DNA of 11,685 nucleotides from Erythrobacter sp. UBA2510. GTDB taxonomy: Bacteria > Pseudomonadota > Alphaproteobacteria > Sphingomonadales > Sphingomonadaceae. Each line of letters starts with the position of its first letter. The stretch's first letter is position 1. Under the pieces are notes generated by a model, which ran no database searches, was not told the DNA's origin, and saw nothing but the letters and a program-made list of their open reading frames with translations. The stretch spans positions 1-11,685 of the forward strand of contig DDNW01000155.1 of the NCBI GenBank assembly GCA_002341345.1, given 5' to 3'. The position numbers and the translations under genes were made by a program. Positions 5,474 to 11,685 of this stretch are shown in pieces.

Positions 5474-8075
5474 GGCTGCGCGCCACCTGCTCGTAGGTAT
5501 CGCGCGACAGATTGGTCGCCGCCGCGATCCGCTCCAGCTCGGAGCGCATCATTGCCGCCCGCCCCGGTTCGGTCCGCCGCCAGCGCCCGAGCGGCGGCAC
5601 GAAACGCGCCGCAGTCTGCGGATTGATCGGGTCGAGCGCGAGGATCAGGTCGGCAATCATCCGGTAACCTTCGCCACTGGCATCGTGGAAGCCCGCCGGA
5701 TTGACCGCGAAGGCCATGTAGAGCGAACGCACCCGGTTGGGGTTCTTCATGGTGAAGCGCGGATGTTCGGCCAGCGCCTTTACTTGCGCGATGACCGAAG
5801 GGTGGAGCGAGCCCGCCTGCAGTGCGAACCACTTGTCGAGGACAAGGTCGTTGTCCTTGAAGCGTTCGTAGAAGTCGAGCAGCTTATGCGTGCGCTGCGG
5901 CCCCTCGAGCCCCGCCAGCACCATCAACGCGCCTTGCCGATCGGTCATGTTGGTCGCGGAATCGTATTGCTCGGCGGCCAGCTTTTCAGCCTTTGCCGGA
6001 TCGCTCGCAGCCAGGAAAACCAGCACCTGCGTCCGTAGCTTGCGGCCCCCGCGCGCGGCGGCATCCATCCCGGTGCCCGCCTCCCTGGTGCGTTCGTAAA
6101 GTGCCGCCAGATCGTCGGCCAGCAAAGCGCCCAGCGCCGCTTTCAGCCCTTCGCGCTCGCGGTGGATCGCGCCGGGATCGGCGACCTCGAGCTGCTCGGA
6201 GATATAGGCTTGTCCGGGAAGGATGAGCAGTTCGCCACGCATCAGATCGTCCAGCGCCGGATCGGCGATGATCGCAGACATGGCCCCGGCGATCGCCTGC
6301 CGTCCGGCAGCGCGTTCGTCATCGGACAGTCTGCCGCCGACACCTGCAAGCAGGTGGCCCAGCACCAGTTCCTGCATCGCCTCGTAACGGGCGAAGGGAT
6401 CGTCGTCCTTGGCGGCGAGGAAGACGAGGTCCTCTTGCGGCACCGTGCGCTCGATCGTGACCGGCGCGGAAAAGCCGCGATTTATCGAGAGAATGGGCGG
6501 CTTGTCGAAGCCGGCGAAGCTCCAGCTCTTCTCGGCTTTATCGAGCATGAGCAATTCCTCACCGCGATGCGCGCCCGTCTCGCGGTCGAACAATGCGATC
6601 TTGAGCGGGATCGGCATCGGGCTCTTAACGGGCTGGCCGGGCGTTGCCGGGACGGTCTGCTTGAGCGACAGCCGCGCCGTGTCGCCGGAATGGGTCAGCG
6701 ACACCTCGACCTTCGGCGTGCCGGCCTGAGAATACCACAGGCGAAACTGCTGGAGGTCGAGGTCAGCCCCGATCTCCATCGCGCGGACAAAATCCTCGCA
6801 GGTCGCCGCCTCGCCATCGTGGCGGTCGAAATAGAGGTCCGTGCCGGCGCGGAACCGTTCTTCGCCTGCCATGGTACGCATCATGCGGATGACCTCGGCG
6901 CCCTTGTTATAGACGGTAGCGGTGTAGAAATTGCTGATTTCGCGGTAGGAGTCGGGCCGGATCGGATGGGCGAGAGGGCCCGAATCCTCGGGGAACTGCG
7001 CGGCACGCAACACGCGCACATCCTCGATCCGCTTGACCGGGGCGCTGCCCATGTCGGCGCTGAACAGCTGGTCGCGCAGCACGGTGAAGCCCTCTTTCAG
7101 CGAGAGCTGGAACCAGTCACGACAAGTTACCCGATTGCCCGACCAGTTATGGAAATATTCGTGCGCGATCACGCCCTCGACCGCGTCGAAATCGCCATCG
7201 GTGGCGGTTTCCTCATCGGCAAGGACATATTTGGTGTTGAAGATGTTGAGACTCTTGTTCTCCATCGCGCCCATGTTGAAGTCGGAGACGGCAACGATGT
7301 TGAACACGTCGAGATCGTATTCGCGGCCGAACACTTCCTCGTCCCATTTCATCGAATGCTTGAGCGATTCCATCGCGTGCCCGGTGCGCGCCTCGTCGCC
7401 TTCCCGCACCCAGATATGGAGGGCGACTTCGCGCCCGGTCATCGTGATGAAGCTGTCCGAATTGGCGACCAGATCGCCCGCGACCAACGCGAATAGATAG
7501 GAAGGCTTGGGCCAGGGGTCGTGCCATTCGGCCCAATGCGTGCCGCCTTCGCCCTCGCCCCCGGCAACCATGTTGCCGTTACATAGCAGGACGGGGAATT
7601 CGGCCTTGGGGCCGCTCATGCGCACCGTGTAGGTCGACAGGACATCAGGCCGGTCGGGAAAGAAGGCGATTCGGCGGAAGCCTTCAGCCTCGCACTGGGT
7701 GCACAACATGCCGGAGGAAGCATAAAGCCCCATCAGCTTGGTATTGGCCTCGGGCCTGATCTCGCTCGTGACTTCGATCGTGTGCTTGCTGCCGGGCAAA
7801 GTAACAAGAAGGTCGGCATCCTCCATCACCCAGCTATTGACCGCCTCGCCATCGACCCTGACCTCGACCGGAGTGATCTCGTCGCCGTTGAGGCGGATCG
7901 TGGGCGTCGCCACAGCCGCCGGGTTGCGCTCGACCTGCAAGGTTGCGTGGACCACGGTCTTCTCGATGCCGAGTTCGAAGTCGAGCCGCACTTCGGGGAC
8001 AAGCCAGCCGAAGGGCGTGTAATCCTCGCGGCGGATCGTCGGCGGATCCCTGGGTTCGATGGCGGCATCGGCCAT
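5466..8075 (-). CDS. pepN: Aminopeptidase N (M1 family zinc metallopeptidase)
   Basis: A cytoplasmic zinc exopeptidase that removes N-terminal residues from peptides. With ATG 8075 it has 869 residues, almost the same as E. coli PepN (870). Visible motifs are C125-T-Q-C128 and EAEGFRR, the substrate-binding GAMEN (269-273), the zinc site H305-E-Y-F-H309 with E328 eighteen residues later, and Y389 in TVYNKGAEVIRM, the expected transition-state tyrosine. A beta domain and long helical C-terminal domain follow, ending in EQVARSLG. The frame stays open upstream to ATG 8174, adding 33 low-complexity residues and overlapping the start of the divergent SDR gene. ATG 8120 is another option, with AGAGG immediately before it. 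Similarity to relatives begins at about PPTIRREDYTPF, so the shorter start is preferred. No strong Shine-Dalgarno precedes 8075. It is first in an operon with pgeF. Confidence 0.95.
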   Translation of the reverse strand: MADAAIEPRDPPTIRREDYTPFGWLVPEVRLDFELGIEKTVVHATLQVERNPAAVATPTIRLNGDEITPVEVRVDGEAVNSWVMEDADLLVTLPGSKHTIEVTSEIRPEANTKLMGLYASSGMLCTQCEAEGFRRIAFFPDRPDVLSTYTVRMSGPKAEFPVLLCNGNMVAGGEGEGGTHWAEWHDPWPKPSYLFALVAGDLVANSDSFITMTGREVALHIWVREGDEARTGHAMESLKHSMKWDEEVFGREYDLDVFNIVAVSDFNMGAMENKSLNIFNTKYVLADEETATDGDFDAVEGVIAHEYFHNWSGNRVTCRDWFQLSLKEGFTVLRDQLFSADMGSAPVKRIEDVRVLRAAQFPEDSGPLAHPIRPDSYREISNFYTATVYNKGAEVIRMMRTMAGEERFRAGTDLYFDRHDGEAATCEDFVRAMEIGADLDLQQFRLWYSQAGTPKVEVSLTHSGDTARLSLKQTVPATPGQPVKSPMPIPLKIALFDRETGAHRGEELLMLDKAEKSWSFAGFDKPPILSINRGFSAPVTIERTVPQEDLVFLAAKDDDPFARYEAMQELVLGHLLAGVGGRLSDDERAAGRQAIAGAMSAIIADPALDDLMRGELLILPGQAYISEQLEVADPGAIHREREGLKAALGALLADDLAALYERTREAGTGMDAAARGGRKLRTQVLVFLAASDPAKAEKLAAEQYDSATNMTDRQGALMVLAGLEGPQRTHKLLDFYERFKDNDLVLDKWFALQAGSLHPSVIAQVKALAEHPRFTMKNPNRVRSLYMAFAVNPAGFHDASGEGYRMIADLILALDPINPQTAARFVPPLGRWRRTEPGRAAMMRSELERIAAATNLSRDTYEQVARSLG

Positions 8076-8166
8076 TTCGGGGTTGCCATGAGGGTTCGAA
8101 GGGGTGCGGGCAATATCCATCCTCTGACTATGGTGACTATCTTCCCGGTGTCGAGGCGCTAAACGC
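8076..8166. promoter_or_regulatory. Divergent pepN / SDR intergenic region
   Basis: This 91-bp gap must hold start signals for both directions. The SDR gene has GAGG ten bases before its ATG. A short direct repeat, TGACTAT at 8125-8131 and again at 8134-8140, lies in the middle and could bind a regulator. A TCGACA-like -35 on the minus strand lacks a good -10 at proper spacing. No promoter can be named with confidence. Confidence 0.25.
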
Positions 8167-8955
8167 ATGCACATGCCGCATCTGTTGATTTTCGGGCTGG
8201 GTTATACCGCGAAACGGGTCAAGGCACTGGCTGAAGCACGCGGCTGGAGCGTCGCGGCAACGGGCAGCGCGGGCGATGTCGCGTTTGACGACAGGCCGAC
8301 GGTGACCGGGCAAATCGCACGCGCCGACGCTATCCTGTCGAGCGTCCCCCCTGCCGAGGGCGCAGACCCGGTGCTTGAACGATACGGCGAGAGATTGCCC
8401 GGAAAGCGGCTGTTCTACCTGTCCTCAACCGGGGTCTACGGGGACACAAAGGGGGCCTGGGTCGACGAATGTGCGCCGACCGGCGGGGGAAGACGCACCG
8501 CGCGAGCAAAGGCCGACGCGGCGTGGCTGGTCCTTGGCGCATATGTCTTTCGCCTGCCCGGAATATACGGGCCGGGGCGCAGCGTGTTCGAGCGGATCGC
8601 CGATGGCCGTGCTCAGCGAATCGATCTGCCAGCGCAGGTGTTCAGCCGCGTCCATGTTGATGACATCGCCAGCGGTGTGATGGCGGCTCTGACACGCGAT
8701 GTGCCGCCCGGGGCCTACAACCTCGCCGACGACCTGCCGACGAGCCAGAATAGGCTGATCGAGCATGCCTGCGCGCTGCTGGGCGTCGAGCCGCCACCGC
8801 TGGTTGCGCTGGAAGAGGCCGGCCTCTCGCCAATGGCGCGCGGCTTCTATGCCGAGAGCCGCCGCGTCGCGAACGGCAAGGCGAAGCGGCTGCTGGGTTG
8901 GACGCCGCTTTACCCCACCTTTCGCGAGGGGTTGGCCGCCATCCGCGCCCTTTAA
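8167..8955 (+). CDS. Atypical SDR-family NAD(P)-binding protein (YeeZ-like epimerase/dehydratase fold)
   Basis: A 262-residue member of the extended/atypical short-chain dehydrogenase families with a Rossmann fold. The nucleotide-binding turn near the N-terminus reads FGLGYTAKRV (9-18) in place of the classical GxxGxxG. The strand motif SSTGVYGD (86-93), RLPGIYGPGRS (129-139), the RVHVDDIA block (161-168) and YNLADD (184-189) follow, all typical of NAD-dependent epimerase relatives. The usual catalytic YxxxK is absent after SSTGVYGD; the segment reads RRTARAKADAAW (109-120). This suggests a non-standard reaction or loss of classical SDR catalysis, as in other YeeZ-like proteins. The substrate is unknown. 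ATG 8167 is preferred for its GAGG ten bases upstream; ATG 8173 is also possible. The gene diverges from pepN, and its TAA overlaps the stop codon of the convergent EamA gene. Confidence 0.85.
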   Translation: MHMPHLLIFGLGYTAKRVKALAEARGWSVAATGSAGDVAFDDRPTVTGQIARADAILSSVPPAEGADPVLERYGERLPGKRLFYLSSTGVYGDTKGAWVDECAPTGGGRRTARAKADAAWLVLGAYVFRLPGIYGPGRSVFERIADGRAQRIDLPAQVFSRVHVDDIASGVMAALTRDVPPGAYNLADDLPTSQNRLIEHACALLGVEPPPLVALEEAGLSPMARGFYAESRRVANGKAKRLLGWTPLYPTFREGLAAIRAL

Positions 8956-9923
8956 TCGACTTCTCGTCCGCGCAAGACGATCACCATCCCGACGAGAGCC
9001 AGCACAACCCCTCCCGCTGCAAGCGGCGACCAGCGATAGCCCTCCAGAAAGGTCGAAATCAGCATCGCCACGACCGGCACCAGCACCCCGTTATAGGCGG
9101 CCCGGCCCGGCCCCAGTTCGCGGATCAGTTTGAAATAGAGCGGGAAGGTCACAACCGACCCGATCAGCGCGAGATAAGTCACTCCAGCCCAGAAACGCAG
9201 CTCTGTGGGAAGGACTGGCGGTCCGGTCACGGCCAGCGCGATCCCCGCATCGATCACCGTGCCATAGAACATTGCCCAGGCCAGCATCACGAGCAGGTTC
9301 TGCGCGCGCGCCATTCCAGTCGCCTGCAGGATATTTGCAGCGGAGGCGGACAAGACACCGCCGATCACCAGCAGCGCGCCCAGCGGCAGCGAACTGCCTT
9401 CGGGCATCAGCCGCGCTTCATGCGCAAGCAGCAGCACAACACCCGCAATTGCCACCATCGTCCCGGCGACAAAGCGCCAGCTCACCCTGATGCCGAGGAA
9501 GATACGCCCGAAAACAGCATTGGGCACCATCAACAAGCCGAACATCACTGCGACCACGCCCGAGGTAATATGCGCCTCGGCCCTGTAGACAAAATTGAAA
9601 TTGCCGCAGAACTGCGTGAGCCCGAGCGCCAGCGCGACCATGTGTCCGCTGCGGTTCATCGCAAGGCTGCCCGCCTTGAACCATGCCAGCGCAGCCATGG
9701 CGATAGCGGCAATGCCGAAGCGATAAGTGACCCCCCAGCTTGGCGGCACCGTAGAGATCTGGTCCTTGATGATGAACCAGGTCGAGCCCCAGATCAGCGC
9801 GACGAGCAGGAAGGGGATGGCTGTAGCGGGGCGCAGCAAGGCATGGGGCCGCCGGTGATGGCCACCCGCCGTCTCGATCAGCGCTTCATCCACCGGGGGG
9901 TCGTCGAGCGGCGTCTGGCTCAT
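8952..9923 (-). CDS. EamA/DMT-family membrane transporter
   Basis: A 323-residue inner-membrane protein of the drug/metabolite transporter superfamily, whose members mostly export amino acids, metabolites or drugs. A polar, His- and Arg-containing N-terminus of about 34 residues precedes ten expected helices in two EamA repeats (roughly 35-167 and 181-317). The first begins with the typical LIWGSTWF (43-50). The second ends with the family-like LVPVVAMLISTFLEGYRW (281-298). Its ATG overlaps the TGA stop of the threonine aldolase gene in an ATGA arrangement and has no Shine-Dalgarno of its own, so translation is probably coupled. Its stop codon overlaps that of the convergent SDR gene, leaving no room for a terminator between them. 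Threonine or related amino-acid export is suggested by context only, since RhtA of E. coli belongs to the same superfamily. Substrate is unproven. Confidence 0.9.
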   Translation of the reverse strand: MSQTPLDDPPVDEALIETAGGHHRRPHALLRPATAIPFLLVALIWGSTWFIIKDQISTVPPSWGVTYRFGIAAIAMAALAWFKAGSLAMNRSGHMVALALGLTQFCGNFNFVYRAEAHITSGVVAVMFGLLMVPNAVFGRIFLGIRVSWRFVAGTMVAIAGVVLLLAHEARLMPEGSSLPLGALLVIGGVLSASAANILQATGMARAQNLLVMLAWAMFYGTVIDAGIALAVTGPPVLPTELRFWAGVTYLALIGSVVTFPLYFKLIRELGPGRAAYNGVLVPVVAMLISTFLEGYRWSPLAAGGVVLALVGMVIVLRGREVD

Positions 9924-10915
9924 AGGCTGGTGATGGCGCGCCCAAGGGCCGCAGCATGCTCTGGATCGGTATCCCAGGCGCAGACCACGCGAATGCAGGT
10001 TTCGTCCCAGTCGTAGAAGCCAAAGCCTTGCGCCCGCAGCGCGTCGCGTTCGGTCTTAGCCATGCGGATGAACAGCTCGTTCGCCTCAACCGGATAGAGC
10101 AACCGCTCGCCCGCTCTCTCGGCAATCAGCGCGGCCATGGCATTGGCATGGCGCGCATTGTCGAGCCATACGCCATTCTCGATCAGCGCCAGCACCTGCG
10201 CGGCCATGAAGCGCCCCTTGGAGGCGAGGTGACCGGCGCGCTTGCGCCGCCAGCGCACGAGATCCGCCTGCGCCGGGTCGAACAGCACCAATGCCTCGGC
10301 ATTCATGCCGCCATTCTTGACGCAGCCAAAGGCCAGCGTGTCAGCCGGTCCCACGGCCTCCGCCGGTGTGCAGCCAAGATGCGCGACCGCATTGGCGAAT
10401 CGCGCGCCGTCCATGTGCAGACCCAATTTGCGCGCTTGCGCCAGCGCACCAATCGCCGCGAGTTCCTGCCGATTATAGGCAAGGCCGAATTCGCTGACCT
10501 GCGAGATCGAGATCGCCTCTGCCTGCACGTAATGGACCGCGGGGCGAATGCCGGCCAGCCGTGCCTCGATTGCGGCAGGCGTCAGCTTCGCCCCCTCGCC
10601 CGGTGCCAGCATCAGTTTGGCGCCGTTAAGGTAGAAGCCGGGCGCGCCGCCTTCCGACGTCTCGATATGCGCGTCTTCGTGGCAGACGAGGCCGCCCTGC
10701 GGGCTAACCATGGTGGCAAACCCAAGGCAATTTACCGCCGTGCCACTGCCCGCCCACAGTGCCACGCAGTCCCGCCCAAACAGGGCCGAGAACGCCTCGT
10801 CCATGCGCTGGCTCAGCGCATCGGCATCATAGGGCGCATCGGCCGCATCGGCGGCCTGCATCGCCTGCCAGACTTGCGGATGGACGGCAGCATTGTTGTC
10901 GGACAGGAAAAGCAT
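9920..10915 (-). CDS. ltaE: L-threonine aldolase, low-specificity type (PLP-dependent)
   Basis: A cytoplasmic enzyme cleaving L-threonine or L-allo-threonine to glycine and acetaldehyde with PLP. It has 331 residues with a fold-type I layout. FLSDNNAAVHP (3-13) opens the protein, SGTAVN (57-62) binds cofactor phosphate, and H79 and H83 lie in CHEDAHIETSEGGAP. HMDGARFANA (167-176) supplies D169 and R172 near the PLP ring, and K200 in FGCVKNGG is the expected Schiff-base lysine. Family membership is clear, but stereospecificity for L-threonine versus L-allo-threonine cannot be read from sequence, so the symbol is by family. ATG 10915 has no purine-rich Shine-Dalgarno; a weak promoter (10923-10950) would place transcription start at or next to the ATG, a possible leaderless mRNA. 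It is first in a two-gene unit with the EamA transporter and diverges from the GNAT gene. Confidence 0.92.
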   Translation of the reverse strand: MLFLSDNNAAVHPQVWQAMQAADAADAPYDADALSQRMDEAFSALFGRDCVALWAGSGTAVNCLGFATMVSPQGGLVCHEDAHIETSEGGAPGFYLNGAKLMLAPGEGAKLTPAAIEARLAGIRPAVHYVQAEAISISQVSEFGLAYNRQELAAIGALAQARKLGLHMDGARFANAVAHLGCTPAEAVGPADTLAFGCVKNGGMNAEALVLFDPAQADLVRWRRKRAGHLASKGRFMAAQVLALIENGVWLDNARHANAMAALIAERAGERLLYPVEANELFIRMAKTERDALRAQGFGFYDWDETCIRVVCAWDTDPEHAAALGRAITSL

Positions 10916-10922
10916 TGGAACG

Positions 10923-10950
10923 CCAATAGGCCCGCCTACGTTTCAGGCAA
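10923..10950 (-). promoter_or_regulatory. Weak candidate promoter for threonine aldolase-EamA
   Basis: On the minus strand TTGCCT (10945-10950) and TATTGG (10923-10928) stand 16 bp apart, in the 53-bp gap between the divergent aldolase and GNAT starts. Matches are 4 of 6 and 3 of 6 to sigma70 boxes. Transcription would begin about at the ATG 10915. Confidence 0.25.
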
Positions 10951-10968
10951 GAAGGAGCATCTGAAATC

Positions 10969-11274
10969 ATGTCCGAGGCGATCACAATTATCCGAACCGA
11001 CGAGACCACGCATGGCGCCTATCGTGCCGATGTGGAGGGGGCCGACCAGCAGGCCGAGCTGACCTGGAAAGCGCGCGGCGAAGCCCGGATCGCCGACCAC
11101 ACCTTCACTCCGCCTGCTGCGCGCGGGAAGGGGATCGCCGAACAGCTGGTGATGGCGATGCTCGAGGACGCGAAGGAGCAAGGCTTCACCATCGTGCCGC
11201 AATGCCCCTATGTCGCGGCACTGTTCCGCAAACACCCGGCATGGGCACCATACCTGGCCGAAATCGAGAGTTAG
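10969..11274 (+). CDS. Small GNAT-family N-acetyltransferase (YjdJ/NATD1-like)
   Basis: A 101-residue protein of the compact Gcn5-related acetyltransferase subfamily (YjdJ and animal NATD1 type), roughly half the size of ordinary GNATs. The acetyl-CoA pyrophosphate-binding motif is ARGKGIAEQLV (51-61). IVPQCPYVAALFRKHPAW (75-92) is the subfamily's conserved C-terminal block, with C79. HTFTPPAARGKG places the usual T-x-V/P-P segment just before the CoA loop. AAGGAG lies 11 nt upstream of ATG 10969, slightly far but the best site present. Substrate is unknown; small-molecule amines or protein lysines are both conceivable. The gene diverges from the threonine aldolase and no other gene follows on this strand within the window. 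Confidence 0.9.
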   Translation: MSEAITIIRTDETTHGAYRADVEGADQQAELTWKARGEARIADHTFTPPAARGKGIAEQLVMAMLEDAKEQGFTIVPQCPYVAALFRKHPAWAPYLAEIES

Positions 11275-11440
11275 ATGCGGGGCATTCAGCCCAGAGGGCC
11301 TGTAAACCGCGGTTTCGTGCGGTTCCGGTAGTCACGACCCCCAAAGGTTGCTGCGTGCCGGGTCGCTCCTAACCACGATTTTTGGCACTTCATCATCTGA
11401 ATGCGGACGCGATGCTAAAACCGCGGCCTTATCTCCTGCT
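11275..11440. other. Non-coding spacer between convergent GNAT and PH-domain genes
   Basis: This 166-bp region has no credible gene; the 81-codon minus-strand frame crossing it shows no recognisable domain and overlaps the PH gene in another frame. It contains the 12-bp perfect palindrome described separately, a second copy of AAACCGCGG at 11418-11426, and an interrupted stem pairing 11341-11349 with 11371-11374 plus 11381-11385. No GC stem followed by a T-run was found for either converging gene. I compared it by eye with tRNA patterns and found no cloverleaf. Confidence 0.35.
11304..11315. repeat. 12-bp perfect palindrome AAACCGCGGTTT
   Basis: The sequence is its own reverse complement. 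Its left half also pairs with a further GCGGTT just downstream (AACCGC with GCGGTT across an 8-nt loop), so two alternative structures are possible. A 9-bp direct copy of its left part recurs at 11418-11426. It sits downstream of both neighbouring genes, an unexpected place for an operator. Confidence 0.5.
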
Positions 11441-11685
11441 TTATGAGCTGGCGATATGCGCGAAATCAACCTCTGCGATGCTCTCGAGTACGGCGCGGCG
11501 CATGGTAAAGGCCTCCTCGCGCTTGAGCCCGTGGAATGATAGCACCCCGCCGGCAAGCCCGAGGTTGAGGTCGGCATATCCGAGCCAGCGCCCGAAAGGC
11601 CCCTGCGCCACTTCTGCCGAGTGCAGCTTGATCCGGCTCGCGAGTACTAGAGTCGGGGCGAGCCAGCCGCGATTGGAGAGCACCT
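11441..11685 (-). CDS. PH domain-containing membrane protein (YdbS/YdbT-like), C-terminal end only
   Basis: Eighty residues up to the stop codon are visible; the gene continues beyond the right edge. The fragment matches the end of a bacterial bPH2 (membrane-flanked, former DUF304) domain. It reads LSNRGWLAPTLVLASRIKLH, then SAEVAQGPFGRWLGYADLNL, then a glycine-rich strand LAGGVLSF and a terminal helix ending VDFAHIASS. Such proteins are inner-membrane proteins, often with two or three PH repeats (YdbT) beside a single-domain partner (YdbS). They have been linked to membrane or envelope stress, but their function is not settled. The apparent GTG near 11683 is almost certainly an internal valine. 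Confidence 0.8.
   Translation of the reverse strand, partial: VLSNRGWLAPTLVLASRIKLHSAEVAQGPFGRWLGYADLNLGLAGGVLSFHGLKREEAFTMRRAVLESIAEVDFAHIASS

Noticed and set aside
6162..7496. 444-codon plus-strand open frame
   Set aside because: It is fully antisense to pepN, whose zinc-site and GAMEN motifs show the true coding strand. No domain or start signal supports the opposite frame.
8076..8174. N-terminal extension of pepN to ATG 8174
   Set aside because: It adds 33 low-complexity residues, overlaps the divergent SDR start and exceeds the family length; ATG 8075 gives 869 residues, close to E. coli PepN.
11290..11340. tRNA-Tyr-like string CTGTAAA in the right-hand spacer
   Set aside because: It resembles an anticodon loop, but the flanking bases do not form an anticodon stem, and no T-arm or acceptor stem could be found.
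11332..11577. 81-codon minus-strand open frame
   Set aside because: It overlaps the PH-domain gene in another frame, lacks any recognisable motif and has no good ribosome-binding site.

Overview
The window is GC-rich and densely packed. It looks like chromosomal core DNA of an alphaproteobacterium, most likely Sphingomonadales and perhaps Erythrobacteraceae. This rests on separate petA, petB and petC genes with alphaproteobacterial-type proteins, an apt gene directly behind petC, an aminopeptidase N of E. coli type, and the overall look of the proteins. The placement is judged from sequence character, not from a database search.

Left part, minus strand, read right to left. pepN and pgeF overlap by 8 bp and end at a hairpin plus T-run terminator (about 4764-4798). 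A sigma70-like promoter (4680-4708) and a leader of about 100 nt with three small hairpins then lead into petA (Rieske), petB (cytochrome b) and petC (cytochrome c1), which together form the bc1 complex. apt (purine salvage) follows 20 bp after petC and probably starts at TTG. After a 129-bp gap with no clear terminator comes a CPA1-type cation:proton antiporter, whose 3' end is cut by the window edge. The bc1 complex contributes to proton-motive force and the antiporter would spend it; apt is a housekeeping passenger.

Right part. A short atypical SDR gene (8167-8955, plus) diverges from pepN and converges on an EamA transporter so tightly that the two stop codons overlap. The EamA gene is translationally coupled by an ATGA overlap to an upstream L-threonine aldolase gene, suggesting linked amino-acid metabolism and export. 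A small GNAT acetyltransferase gene (plus) diverges from the aldolase. A 166-bp non-coding stretch with a 12-bp perfect palindrome separates it from the C-terminus of a bacterial PH-domain (YdbS/YdbT-like) membrane protein that runs off the right edge.

I see no mobile element, CRISPR array, phage gene, toxin-antitoxin pair, defence locus, tRNA or rRNA. Nothing looks like a new multi-gene system. The points worth a second look are modest: an N-terminally shortened PgeF, the structured pet leader, the aldolase-EamA coupling, an atypical TM5 motif in the antiporter, and the palindromic spacer near the right end.
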